From an uncultured Alphaproteobacteria bacterium (lineage in GTDB: Bacteria; Pseudomonadota; Alphaproteobacteria; RF32; CAG-239): a stretch of 64,000 nucleotides of DNA. Made by a program: the position numbers and the translations under genes. The notes beneath the pieces are model-generated. The model saw only the letters and a program-made list of their open reading frames with translations. It ran no database searches and was not told the DNA's origin. Of this stretch, positions 20,526 through 29,233 are shown one piece after another (within the stretch, counting starts at the first letter, position 1; each line of letters begins with the position of its first letter). The stretch lies in contig CALXVY010000003.1 in the NCBI GenBank assembly GCA_944392255.1, forward strand, positions 49,443 to 113,442, written 5' to 3'.

Positions 20526-21245
20526 ATGTATTATGTAAATTTTTCCGAAAAACAAATTTTAGACCAAGTTAGTCGTAATTCCCATTTAGGGCAGGGAATA
20601 AAACGTTTGCGTTTGAAAGTTGTTCGTTGTAATCAAGATTATGTAGAGCATGGTCGTTTGATTTATCAGAAGGGTAAGGAATATAAACTTTGGATTGTTG
20701 AGTATTCGGACGTTTTGCTCGGTATGACGCGCTGGTTTACGGCAATGCCTCAGATTTTAGAAAAAGAGCCTATGGAGAAAACATATTTTATGGTTCCCGT
20801 AGAAGTTTTTCCTTATGCGAAAGAATCTGTTGTTTATGTTTCGTCAATGTCTTTCAGTACCCCGGAAGACAAAACGTTTCAGCTTTTTGTAGATGTTAAT
20901 GACGGTATGCAGAGCTTGATAGAACCATGGTCTTTGAATAAGGCAAAAGTTTTGGATTTTGCGGTAAAAAAGCATGGCGGAACTTTACTTGATTATAGTA
21001 TTCGCGGGCGTTTTATTTGTAATTTCAAAGAAAAGCATATTGTTTGGCTTATTCGTCATAGGCTTGGAAAAAAGCAATATGTTGATTTGTTTTTTGATGT
21101 TTTGAAACAAGATTTTATAATATGGAACGCCTTTGCTGATGACGCTTCTATGGCGCCGATTTCTTCAGGACAAGCGATGGTGCATATTGGGGCAAACAGC
21201 ATCAAAGCCGATAAGTATGGTTTTATTTACCGTTTAGGTAAATAA
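20526..21245 (+). CDS. Protein of unknown function
   Basis: 239 residues, soluble, with mixed strands and helices and no recognisable motif. Patches such as GIKRLRLKVVRCNQDYVEHGRLIYQKGKEYKLWIVEYSD look like a beta-rich fold. No ribosome site is seen before the ATG (context GGCTTATGTATTATG). Terminators flank it on both sides (the structured element ending at 20486 and the stem at 21254-21289), so it is transcribed alone. Confidence 0.5.
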   Translation: MYYVNFSEKQILDQVSRNSHLGQGIKRLRLKVVRCNQDYVEHGRLIYQKGKEYKLWIVEYSDVLLGMTRWFTAMPQILEKEPMEKTYFMVPVEVFPYAKESVVYVSSMSFSTPEDKTFQLFVDVNDGMQSLIEPWSLNKAKVLDFAVKKHGGTLLDYSIRGRFICNFKEKHIVWLIRHRLGKKQYVDLFFDVLKQDFIIWNAFADDASMAPISSGQAMVHIGANSIKADKYGFIYRLGK

Positions 21246-21253
21246 CGTTTTAT

Positions 21254-21289
21254 AAAAGCAGCCAGATGAATTTTCTGACTGCTTTTTTA
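21254..21289 (+). terminator. Terminator before the arsR-like operon
   Basis: The stem AAAAGCAG.CAG / CTG.CTGCTTTT is followed by a T run. Confidence 0.8.
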
Positions 21290-21309
21290 TGTCTTGACTT
21301 TTAAATTAT

Positions 21310-21321
21310 ATTTCTAGAAAT
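21310..21321 (+). promoter_or_regulatory. Candidate ArsR operator
   Basis: The perfect 12-base palindrome ATTTCTAGAAAT lies 20 bases before the ArsR-type start codon, just after TTGACT (21294-21299), and is followed by a partial repeat, GTAGAAAT. ArsR-type repressors bind such inverted repeats over their own promoters. The site is inferred from position and symmetry. Confidence 0.45.
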
Positions 21322-21341
21322 GTAGAAATAAGGACTCGAAT

Positions 21342-21647
21342 ATGAAAAATAATTTAAATGATATTGCCGCTGTTTTTGACGCATTGAGTAATGAAACACG
21401 TTTGCAGATTTTCAGAATCTTGGTTGAACATAGTCAAGAAGGTATTACCCCAACGGAAATTTCGGCTTTGATGAATGATTTTCCGCGTAATACACTCTCT
21501 TTTCATTTGAGCTTGATGATAAATGTGGGGCTTTGTTCTGCACAAAAGCAAGGAAAACAAATTTTTTACAAACCCAATTGTTGCTTGATTAAGCAGATTA
21601 CCAAATTCTTACTGACAGATTGCTGTAATGGAGGGTGCAATTGCTAG
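21342..21647 (+). CDS. ArsR-family metal/thiol-sensing repressor
   Basis: 101 residues with a winged helix-turn-helix: AVFDALSNETRLQIFRILVEH, then ITPTEISALMNDFPRNTLSFHLSLMINVGLCSAQKQGKQIFYKPN. The C-terminus is cysteine-rich (DCCNGGCNC) and likely binds a metal or metalloid, or senses thiol state. The first gene of the ArsR / permease / thioredoxin-fold operon, it probably represses it through the palindrome at 21310. Its stop codon lies inside the permease start region. Confidence 0.88.
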   Translation: MKNNLNDIAAVFDALSNETRLQIFRILVEHSQEGITPTEISALMNDFPRNTLSFHLSLMINVGLCSAQKQGKQIFYKPNCCLIKQITKFLLTDCCNGGCNC

Positions 21648-22602
21648 AAATATTCACGGATTTAGCAGATTGGGCAATTATACAATTAGGACTAAGTAAA
21701 GAAACACATCTTGGCTCTGCCGTGCATTTCTTTATTGAAGACAGTACCAAAATCTTCATCTTATTGTATTTATTGATATTCATTATTTCTTTGTTTCGTT
21801 CTCAGCTTAGTCCTGAGCGTGTTAGAGATTATTTATCTGGAAAATCGCGCTGGAGCGGTTATTTGTTGGCGGTATTTTTAGGTGTGGTTACACCGTTTTG
21901 TTCTTGTTCATCTATTCCTTTGTTTATGGGTTTTCTCGCAGCGGTGTTCCTTTTGGCGTAAGTGTAGCATTTTTGGTTAGCTCTCCGCTGATTAGTGAAA
22001 TTGCCGCAATTATGTTGCTCAGTATGGGAAGTTATGGTGTTTATATTGTATCAATTTATATTATCTCCGGAACAATTATTTCTGTCTTAGCTGGATATTT
22101 GGCAGACAAATTTCATGTAGAAAAATATTTGGCGCTCAATATCCCTAAAAATATGCCATCTGTTTGTACTTGTTCTTCTATGCGAGAAAAGGCGGTTGCT
22201 TTAGTGAAATATGCGCATGAATTTTCATGGAACTTGGTAAAATCGCTCTATCTTTATATTTTAATCGGCTTGCTCATCGGGGCTTATATGCATGGCTATA
22301 TTCCGCAAGAGTTTTTTGTGAAATATATGGGAGCGGATAATATTTGGGCTGTGCCTTTTGCCGCAATTGTCGGTATTCCAATCTATGCTTCTCAAGCAGG
22401 GATTGTTCCTTTGGTTCAAGTGTTATTGATGAAAGGTGTTCCTGTCGGTACGGCATTGGTCGCTTTTATGAGCATAGCTACAATTTCTTTGCCCGAGATG
22501 ATGATGCTTAAAAAAGTCTTTAGCTTGAAATTATTGTTGATGTTTATTGGTTATTTGTTAGTGGCTTTTATGGCTACCGGATATTTACTCAATTTGTTGT
22601 AG
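21641..22602 (+). pseudogene. ArsP-type (DUF318) membrane permease, frameshifted
   Basis: Two overlapping frames together make one permease of the UPF0718/ArsP family (PF03773). The first (start TTG at 21641 with GGAGG six bases upstream, or GTG at 21635) runs through VTPFCSCSSIPLFMGF and stops at 21961. The second continues with GFSRSGVPFGVSVAFLVSSPLISE to 22602. Adding one T to the GGTTTT run near 21930 restores the family motif without a break. The family exports organoarsenicals or other small toxic compounds. It could be a real single-base deletion, a sequencing error or slippage at the T run. The rest of the frame is intact. Confidence 0.8.
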
Positions 22603-22611
22603 GAAAAGAAT

Positions 22612-22869
22612 ATGAAAGAGATAAAAATATTGGGTATGGGATGTCCAAAATGTAAAGCAACTCTTCAGGTGGTTGAAGAAGTGGCAAAAGCAAACGGATT
22701 TTCTGGTACAATTGAAAAAATTGAAGATATTGCAACAATTATTTCTTATGGGGTGATGTTAACACCGGCTGTGGTGATTGATGGTAAAGTGGCTTTTGTC
22801 GGTGGTGTGCCATCAAAAGAGCAGGTGCAATCTTGGTTTATTTCATCATCAGCATGTTGTTGTAAATAA
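22612..22869 (+). CDS. Small thioredoxin-fold redox protein (Thioredoxin_3 type)
   Basis: 85 residues: KILGMGCPKCKATLQVVEEVAK with a CPKC pair at residues 11-14, and LTPAVVIDGKVAFVGGVPS, the cis-Pro region of the 'redox-active disulfide protein 2' family. The tail ends in SACCCK, adding possible metal ligands. It follows the permease by 9 bases and is the last gene of the operon. The family regularly travels with ArsR and this permease type, and is thought to supply thiols to, or take substrate from, the export step. Confidence 0.85.
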   Translation: MKEIKILGMGCPKCKATLQVVEEVAKANGFSGTIEKIEDIATIISYGVMLTPAVVIDGKVAFVGGVPSKEQVQSWFISSSACCCK

Positions 22870-22893
22870 TCTTAAAAAGTTTTCCTTTATAAA

Positions 22894-22933
22894 GAAATGT
22901 CCTTGGATAATTTAATTGCCGAGGACATTTTTC
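22894..22933 (+). terminator. Terminator of the arsR/permease/thioredoxin operon
   Basis: AAATGTCCT pairs with AGGACATTT around a loop of about 18 bases, followed by a short T run. Confidence 0.75.
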
Positions 22934-23006
22934 TATTGCTTGATTGGTAAAAAAATTATATACCAAACTTAATCCTATTTTATTATTCATTTAAATTTTA
23001 TTTATT

Positions 23007-23624
23007 ATGGTATTATCAGAAAATAAGTTAAAGGAAGTTTTGACTAAAAAGTTTGAACTTAGCCCAGAAGAAATGTCTTCAATCAATTTTCAGTTTGGTT
23101 GTAGTGTGTTTGATAAAGATATTGCTTCTTTTGCCAAAGATGAGGCTTATTATTTGTGGTCGGGAAATTTTATGCAGCAAGGAAAACTGCGTTATTTTGC
23201 TTGTCGTATAGATGGAATGCCCGAAGAAATTGAAAATAATTGTTGTTCGGTTGAAGAAGTCGACAATTTTATCGCACGCAATTGTAATATGTATGCTTTG
23301 GCTTATGATGCACAAGGAAACATGTTGGTTTTACCTTGTTGGCATTTGGATGTGGCAAAGGTTCATGAAGCCGCACGCTTCGAAGCTCGCTTGGGTAAAG
23401 TCGTGGGTAAATTTGAATATCTTAGCGATGGTGAAAAAATGTTTTTCGCATGGGCTTTTTATTCGGAAACTTTAGGTTTTGTCAGAGCTTTTAATCTTGA
23501 AGATGGAAAATGGATTGAACCTCAGAATGTGATTACACATCTGAATTTGAATGGAAAACAAACAATCAAAGATGTGATATTGATTCAAGAAAGAGGGTCA
23601 ATCAAAATCAAGCCTAAAAAATAG
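23007..23624 (+). CDS. Protein of unknown function
   Basis: 205 residues, soluble, no signal. It has several cysteines (FGCSV, YFACRID, NNCCSVEEV, RNCNMY, PCWHLD) and basic C-terminal residues (IKIKPKK). No family recognised. The ATG lies in TTTATTATGG with no ribosome site. It is bounded by terminators at 22894 and 23637, so it is transcribed alone. Confidence 0.5.
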   Translation: MVLSENKLKEVLTKKFELSPEEMSSINFQFGCSVFDKDIASFAKDEAYYLWSGNFMQQGKLRYFACRIDGMPEEIENNCCSVEEVDNFIARNCNMYALAYDAQGNMLVLPCWHLDVAKVHEAARFEARLGKVVGKFEYLSDGEKMFFAWAFYSETLGFVRAFNLEDGKWIEPQNVITHLNLNGKQTIKDVILIQERGSIKIKPKK

Positions 23625-23636
23625 GTTTGCAAAAAT

Positions 23637-23674
23637 CAGAGGTGTGATATTTTTTTATCATGCCTCTTTTTTTA
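23637..23674 (+). terminator. Terminator after the gene at 23007
   Basis: AGAGGTGTGAT pairs with ATCATGCCTCT (G-U pairs allowed) and is followed by seven T residues. Confidence 0.8.
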
Positions 23675-23733
23675 TCTTGCTAATTTAGTAGATTTGTTTA
23701 AGCTTGAGATATTATTTTTTTTAGGAGGGAAAA

Positions 23734-24072
23734 ATGCCATTTTTAACGATTCATAGCAATTGTAAACCGCAAAATATTGAACTGTTTTTACAAGATGCGG
23801 CACAGTTTGTTGCATCGGAATTGCATAAGCCGATTTCTTACGTGATCGTGACATTTGATTATCAGCCGCAGATGATTTTTGGCGGAGATAAAGAAATTAA
23901 AAGTGCTTTGGTTGAAATGAAATCTATTGGGTTTACAGATAAAAAATCATTGGCTCAAAATCTCAATGATTTTTTGGCTAAAGAACTTGATGCCGAAGCG
24001 GATTTTATCAACATTCATTTTATTGATATGCCAGCAAAAGATTTATCTATTGGCGGCAACTTACTCGGCTAA
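23734..24072 (+). CDS. MIF-like tautomerase
   Basis: 112 residues matching the macrophage migration inhibitory factor family end to end (human MIF is 115). The catalytic Pro follows the initiator Met (MPFLTI). LHKPISYVIV carries the Lys of the active site, MIFGGD matches the MAFGG core, and KSIG and the C-terminal FINIHFIDMP follow the family pattern. The final loop is GGNLLG rather than MIF's WNNSTF. A strong AGGAGGGA ribosome site precedes it. Bacterial members are keto-enol tautomerases of unclear role; in a host-associated bacterium an effect on host MIF signalling is possible but only inferred. It has its own terminator. Confidence 0.85.
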   Translation: MPFLTIHSNCKPQNIELFLQDAAQFVASELHKPISYVIVTFDYQPQMIFGGDKEIKSALVEMKSIGFTDKKSLAQNLNDFLAKELDAEADFINIHFIDMPAKDLSIGGNLLG

Positions 24073-24097
24073 GTTCAATTTAAAACTTAATATTTTA

Positions 24098-24129
24098 GAG
24101 CGCTCTTTATCATAATAGGGCGCTTTTTT
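24098..24129 (+). terminator. Terminator of the MIF-like gene
   Basis: The stem GCGCTCT / AGGGCGC is followed by six T residues. Confidence 0.8.
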
Positions 24130-24195
24130 ATGTTGACTTTTTTGTCTAAAATTGTATGTTAAAGGAACAGTTTTATTATTTTATAAATTAAATGT

Positions 24196-25071
24196 ATGGA
24201 AAAATTTTTTACAAAAAAAGATTTTGCTGATGCCGAAACAGTTTTGGCTCAGCTGAGTGTTAAGACAAATTGCTTTAATAAACAAGGCAAAGTCATTCCG
24301 GCGGAATATTTAGTTTGTGTTGATGATGATATTAGTTCAGCATTTTATGCAGCTGATTTATATTATCAGATTGCGCAAACTTATGAAGTCTTTCCTACCA
24401 TATTATGTGTGGGAGGAAAGGGTCCTTTATCAAAATATACTAATGCCAAAGGTGAAACAGAAGGAAAAAAACTTGCTCGTGTTTGCGAATCCTTAGGGGT
24501 TCTTCCCTCTCGTATACAGGTTTTGGACAAGGGGACGAATACAGGTCTCAATTGTTTGGATATCTATTATGAAGTGGCAAATACAGATAAGTATGTCATT
24601 ATGTGTTTAACCAAACGTTTGTCTTTACGCTTCAAGCAAACTTTTGAGTATCTTAATCATCAATATCCGGATAAGGTTGATAAGTTCCTACTTGAAGATA
24701 TTATAGATTCGACCTTCTATTTTGTGCCGGAAGAAACGGTTGAAGGTATGATGGAGATATATAATTGCAAAGGGCTATGCAAAGGAGCTTTGCTGCTTTC
24801 TGAAATAGCTTCCATTTACGATAGGACATATAGGTATTCAGGTTCATTGCAGAAGCCTCTTGATTTTGATATTACTCGAGAGACAGCTCAAGCTGCGCTG
24901 CGTTTGGCCAAGAAATATCCGTTGAAGATTAACATGTTTTCTTTTAATGGTATTTGGCAGTTTATCTGGGCTTATTTCTCCGTGGTAAGAAATAAGAAAA
25001 AAATACGAGAAGAAATTGATCGTACTATCAAAGATTGGAGAGATGAATTGCAAGATAAGTATTCTCTTTAA
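24196..25071 (+). CDS. DUF218 (YdcF/SanA/ElyC-like) protein
   Basis: 291 residues. The region TILCVGGKGPLSKYTNAKGETEGKKLARVCESLGVLPSRIQVLDKGTNTGLN (about residues 73-125) follows the DUF218 pattern: a GG-containing strand, a helix, then a second strand and a conserved T-N pair. The family includes envelope-related E. coli proteins (ElyC, SanA) and the SAM-binding YdcF; no reaction is firmly known. There is no signal peptide here, so it is likely cytoplasmic. A second, divergent member sits at 46786. No ribosome site is seen before the ATG. Confidence 0.7.
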   Translation: MEKFFTKKDFADAETVLAQLSVKTNCFNKQGKVIPAEYLVCVDDDISSAFYAADLYYQIAQTYEVFPTILCVGGKGPLSKYTNAKGETEGKKLARVCESLGVLPSRIQVLDKGTNTGLNCLDIYYEVANTDKYVIMCLTKRLSLRFKQTFEYLNHQYPDKVDKFLLEDIIDSTFYFVPEETVEGMMEIYNCKGLCKGALLLSEIASIYDRTYRYSGSLQKPLDFDITRETAQAALRLAKKYPLKINMFSFNGIWQFIWAYFSVVRNKKKIREEIDRTIKDWRDELQDKYSL

Positions 25072-25082
25072 CACTAACAAAA

Positions 25083-25115
25083 AAAGCTGATATCAAAAGA
25101 TATCAGCTTTTTTTG
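25083..25115 (+). terminator. Bidirectional terminator between the DUF218 gene and the coupling-protein operon
   Basis: The perfect stem AAAAGCTGATATC / GATATCAGCTTTT has a four-base loop and T runs on both strands. Confidence 0.92.
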
Positions 25116-25123
25116 TTATTAGA

Positions 25124-27343
25124 TTATTTTGCCAACTCTTCGTCTGAGAATTCTTCTTCTCCGGTATCTTCATTGGGATCATAATCAATTCCCAGTTTGG
25201 CTAACATATCGTCATTTACATCTTCCCTTTGGGCAACAATCCAATCCGGAACGTTAGGAGAGGCCGGAAGTTTGGCCAAAGCAGTCATGTGCTTATCTAA
25301 GAACCAACGCGGCGCATCAGCCATAATCGGACGGTCAATAAAGCCTTGCATCAATACAACTTGTTTTAGAGTTGGCAAGCTCAACAATTGGGTCGTACTG
25401 ATAACCGGTGCGGCTTGAAGTTGGTAGCTTACGTTTTTGGTAAACGGATTTTGACCTTTGGCCATGCCTAATCCATCTTCGGTTTTGGAGTAAGATGAAG
25501 TTTGAACTGTTTTGTTACCAATCATCTTAGAAAAACGTTGTGCCGTAACCTCGTTGTTCTGAGATAAAATAACTTTGCAGGCGGTGGTAGAAATAACGGT
25601 TTCCAAGTCATCTTTTCCATATTTACCGGAAATTTGTCCCAAGTCTTGTCCGATAAGCAGATATGACACTTTTTGACCACGTCCTACCGCCGGACCTTCA
25701 ATAATAGCACTTAATTTCGGCATGGTTGGAAACTCGTCGAGCACGAACAAGGTTGGGAAGGGGCCCATTTTACCATCACTCTTGTTCACAAAGTTAGGTG
25801 GGTTTGCAATCAAGTAGTTTGACATTAAGTCAATGAAAGTTCCTGAAATAACGCTCAAAGCCTTAGCATCTACTTGGTTTACTGACAGATATACCGAAAT
25901 TGGTTTCCATTCACCGGTAATAGGATCTTTCATACCGCGTAAGTCTTTGAAGTTGATGTCGCTAAAACTTGTTCTTGCAACAACGGCGGAGTTTTTGAAA
26001 ATACCAATACCTGAAAAACCGGTAGAAAGCACTGAACCACGCTCTTTATCCGGCATTGAACTTAATTGGCTCAATTCAACAATACAACGTTGAGAATAAC
26101 CGAATTTGCGTGCTTCTGTGATGGCTTCTTCTAACAAATCTCTCATGGGATCTGCCATAGCAGCCATTTGATCGCCTTCTTCCAAACGGCGTTTAATATC
26201 TTGAGATTGCTTGATTTGTGCTTCGGTAATCCATTCCAAAATCATAGCAATACAAGCTTCTCTTCCCACCCAACGTTCAGGTAATAAATTCCATGTACCA
26301 ATGGGCAGATAGTTGTCTATGGTTAAGTTTCCTGAGCGTAAATTGGCAACGGCGCGAGCGGCCATTGGGTCATTCATTTCAAGATAATAGCCTTCCAAAA
26401 CTTTTTTATCTTCTTCATCTAATTTTCCTTCATAGATACGTCCGATAAAATAGTCATTGGCACGTGCTTTTTCACACTTAAATGCGATGAAATGCAAAAA
26501 TCCGGTTAGTGCGGCACGGCCGGTTTTAGACCAGTGCGGATCCGCACCACCTTTAGGATCTTCCACCAATACGTTACACATAGAATCAATGTACATATCA
26601 CGATCCGGTCCTGGGGCAGGAATCGCCGTTGGAGATAATGGATTCCAGCTCGGGTAGTAAACACCTTCAGCCGGATTATCTTCCGCACCCCAGTTGATTA
26701 CAAAAACAGGACCGACTTTGGCGCGTGCACCAGTCGTTTTATAACACAATTCAGGTTTTGGGTCGTTTACAACGATACTCATACCGGGAGAATGGAAAAT
26801 TGTCGGCATCACCACGCCAACGGTTTTACCTGTTCCCGGAGGTGCGCAGCACAAGGTTGACAAGGTTTCATTCATTTTAAGCAAATGTCCTTTGTAACGA
26901 CCTACAACTTGGCAAAAACCATTTAATAAGCCCATCTTTTTAATGTCGCTCAATTCGGCCAAGCGTGCTGAACCATGAATATTAGATTGAAAACGATAGG
27001 GGTTGGTTACAATGCCGGCAACCAAAATAATGGGGAAACTGAGGAATGGTAAGATAGGCAACCATAAACTAAAGGAAAAACTGCCATTGTAACTGGCTAA
27101 CTGTTTTATCCAACTCCAGTAGCGAGAGAACAAATAATCCGGATTGCTAAAGATGATGGAAATGAATTTGCCTACATCGCTTATAGATTGTTTAGAAATG
27201 CCAGTACCAATTAAATAGCCAAGCGGCATGGATATAATTGCAAACAAAATTGTTATACCGAATGCTAACAGTACGGTAATGGTCATCCATTTTACGGCAC
27301 TGTTATATTCTTCCCATTCTTCCCCTTTTTTCTCTATTGCCAT
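25124..27343 (-). CDS. Type IV secretion coupling ATPase (VirD4/TraG family)
   Basis: 739 residues. Two N-terminal membrane segments (about residues 20-45 and 90-115) are followed by NIHGSARLAELSDI, typical of VirD4/TraG. The Walker A APPGTGKTVGVVMP lies near residue 170 and the Walker B TLFVLDEFPTMPKL near residue 530. The C-terminus is acidic (DPNEDTGEEEFSDEELAK), as in coupling proteins that bind cargo there. The family forms a hexameric inner-membrane ATPase that hands DNA or protein to a type IV secretion channel. AAAGGA precedes the ATG. It is the last gene of a minus-strand operon; no VirB channel, relaxase or mobilisation gene is visible nearby. Confidence 0.93.
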   Translation of the reverse strand: MAIEKKGEEWEEYNSAVKWMTITVLLAFGITILFAIISMPLGYLIGTGISKQSISDVGKFISIIFSNPDYLFSRYWSWIKQLASYNGSFSFSLWLPILPFLSFPIILVAGIVTNPYRFQSNIHGSARLAELSDIKKMGLLNGFCQVVGRYKGHLLKMNETLSTLCCAPPGTGKTVGVVMPTIFHSPGMSIVVNDPKPELCYKTTGARAKVGPVFVINWGAEDNPAEGVYYPSWNPLSPTAIPAPGPDRDMYIDSMCNVLVEDPKGGADPHWSKTGRAALTGFLHFIAFKCEKARANDYFIGRIYEGKLDEEDKKVLEGYYLEMNDPMAARAVANLRSGNLTIDNYLPIGTWNLLPERWVGREACIAMILEWITEAQIKQSQDIKRRLEEGDQMAAMADPMRDLLEEAITEARKFGYSQRCIVELSQLSSMPDKERGSVLSTGFSGIGIFKNSAVVARTSFSDINFKDLRGMKDPITGEWKPISVYLSVNQVDAKALSVISGTFIDLMSNYLIANPPNFVNKSDGKMGPFPTLFVLDEFPTMPKLSAIIEGPAVGRGQKVSYLLIGQDLGQISGKYGKDDLETVISTTACKVILSQNNEVTAQRFSKMIGNKTVQTSSYSKTEDGLGMAKGQNPFTKNVSYQLQAAPVISTTQLLSLPTLKQVVLMQGFIDRPIMADAPRWFLDKHMTALAKLPASPNVPDWIVAQREDVNDDMLAKLGIDYDPNEDTGEEEFSDEELAK

Positions 27344-27363
27344 CTTTTTTCCTTTAATTTTAT

Positions 27364-28665
27364 TTAAGCAACATTTCTAATTAATTTTTTTATCTTTTCA
27401 AGCTTGTCTTTGTCAATACTTTCAATTGCTTCATCCAACGTTTTGGAGAATAATTTTAATTCTTTAGGTGTACCTCGGTCTATTCTTGTTACGCAAACGC
27501 CTAAATCGTCCCAAATTTCAAACATATCTTCGGCATTTATGATATTGCCGATCTGTTCAATAACATAGGCTTTAACGTCAAAATGAAAATCAGCATTTTC
27601 TAATTTATCTATTAAGTGTTGACGTGCTAAATCTACTTTTCTGACAGGAGAAATGCGGTGTGAACTTTCGGAAAACCACAATGGTTCTTCATCATTAAAA
27701 CGTTCTTCATCTGCCAACCAATCTCCGGGTTCTTTGTCTATTAAGCAAATGCAAATTTGATTAGCTGCAATACCAATGAAGTCGATTAAATTGTTTTTAA
27801 TTGTTGCTCCCGTAATGACTTCATACCCTTTTTGTTTGATGACTTCTAGTGTTGAGTTTCCACCTTTGGGTTGTGTTTGTTGAGAATTGTTTTTGGTTCT
27901 TTGCGGTTTGTTGTTGTCTTTGGGGGAATCTTTACGGTTGTTTTTATCTTTTTTAGCTGATTTTACAGGTTTTGCTGAAATTTCTTCTATTTCAGCAACG
28001 CTATCGTCGTTATCATTATCGTTCTCATTTGCGGAAGTGTCTTTTTTGTCGTCATCAAAAGCGTCAAAATCAAAGTCTTCATCATCATCAAATTTAAACA
28101 AAGAATGATCGAACTTATTTTCTTCTTGGGGAAGATTGGATACAGGTTGAAGCGGAGGAACAGGTGATAGCGGCTCAATAACAGGAGCTGTTGATATTGG
28201 TGATTTATGAGAGTTTTTAGATGCTGTTTCATAATAGTGTTCATCCAAAGGCGCTCTGATGCTTTTGGGGCGAATCTCTTTATATGATTTTTTCTTTTTG
28301 ATTTTTTTGACGCCTGTCGTTGCCGCAATAATTTTAACTTGATCAAAAAATAATCTTTTTATAAGTTTTATTGGAAATCTGATTATGGCAAGGAAGACTT
28401 TTTCCCAAACAACGACGCTTAATGCGGCCCAACCCGTTAACCACAAAGGAATGAAAGTGAAAATGATTAAAACAAAAGCCCATTCCTTAGCATCTGAAAT
28501 AATCCAACCAGAAAGCCATAAATCCCAAGCATATTCCCAGTGTTCTTTTCTTAAAATATCAAAACGCCAGTTTTTGAGCATGATAACTCGAATACCTTCC
28601 AGAAAGAAAATACTCCAGAAAATACCAACGAAAATAATGCGCATCAGTATCAATAAAGGTTTCAA
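27364..28665 (-). CDS. Membrane protein with acidic linker, coupling-protein operon
   Basis: 433 residues from a TTG start with GAGGAG six bases upstream. Residues 1-120 hold two or three membrane segments around a Trp-rich stretch (ENWRFDIL-like: NWRFDILRKEHWEYAWDLWLSG). Residues 170-285 are low-complexity, with a run of Asp/Glu (DDDEDFDFDAFDDD) then Lys/Asn/Gln. Residues 290-433 form an ordered domain (GYEVITGATIKNNLIDFIGIAANQICICLID and CVTRIDRGTPKELKLFSKTLDEAIESI) that I do not recognise. Its membrane part resembles the protein at 28738-29226. It lies 20 bases upstream of the coupling ATPase and may be its membrane partner or adaptor. Confidence 0.65.
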   Translation of the reverse strand: MKPLLILMRIIFVGIFWSIFFLEGIRVIMLKNWRFDILRKEHWEYAWDLWLSGWIISDAKEWAFVLIIFTFIPLWLTGWAALSVVVWEKVFLAIIRFPIKLIKRLFFDQVKIIAATTGVKKIKKKKSYKEIRPKSIRAPLDEHYYETASKNSHKSPISTAPVIEPLSPVPPLQPVSNLPQEENKFDHSLFKFDDDEDFDFDAFDDDKKDTSANENDNDNDDSVAEIEEISAKPVKSAKKDKNNRKDSPKDNNKPQRTKNNSQQTQPKGGNSTLEVIKQKGYEVITGATIKNNLIDFIGIAANQICICLIDKEPGDWLADEERFNDEEPLWFSESSHRISPVRKVDLARQHLIDKLENADFHFDVKAYVIEQIGNIINAEDMFEIWDDLGVCVTRIDRGTPKELKLFSKTLDEAIESIDKDKLEKIKKLIRNVA

Positions 28666-28737
28666 GTTATACTCCTCATGAATCTTATAGATTCTGTTAT
28701 TATAGTCTATATCTTATTTATTAATAAGTGTTTATTT

Positions 28738-29226
28738 TTATTCATGTTTTACAGAATTTATTTTTTCAGAGACAGCTGCTCTGATTCGGTTGACTTCGGC
28801 ATCGGTTTCTATTTTTGTTTTGGGCTTTGATTTTTGTTCTATCTCTTCTTCAATTTTTATGCCGCCGGTTCCCATATTCTTTAGAACAATATGCTGAGAA
28901 TCTTCCCCATATTTATTAATTATATATTGATTATATTTCTCAAACGGCCAAAGCAAAAGTTGAAGCCAATTTATTTTTTTGAACCGTCTAAAGCCAATAT
29001 ACCACACTGGAATATAAAGCAGAAGAAACAACATAAGAAGATAATCTTTCCATGTTTGAATAATGCCCCCGCTTTCCCAATAGCGATAGACTATATTCCA
29101 ATTGGAAACTGAAAAAATATTAAAATTCCAAAAATAAATAAACATCATACCTGAGACTATCAAATAAAGATATGTCCAGACAAAGAATGAAAATATCCAT
29201 GATATAGATTTTAATATCTTTTTCAC
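28738..29226 (-). CDS. Small membrane protein, paralogue of the 27364 membrane domain
   Basis: 162 residues from a GTG start; GGAGG lies 12 bases upstream, in the last codons of the preceding gene. Two to three membrane segments (residues 8-32 and 62-80) flank NWNIVYRYWESGGIIQTWKDYL. This matches the neighbour's HWEYAWDLWLSGWIISDAKEW in spacing and in Trp, Ser-Gly, Ile-Ile and Lys positions. A basic, polar tail follows. The 7-base gap to the upstream gene indicates one transcript. It is probably a duplicated membrane module; no function known. Confidence 0.6.
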   Translation of the reverse strand: MKKILKSISWIFSFFVWTYLYLIVSGMMFIYFWNFNIFSVSNWNIVYRYWESGGIIQTWKDYLLMLFLLLYIPVWYIGFRRFKKINWLQLLLWPFEKYNQYIINKYGEDSQHIVLKNMGTGGIKIEEEIEQKSKPKTKIETDAEVNRIRAAVSEKINSVKHE

Positions 29227-29233
29227 TTTGTTT

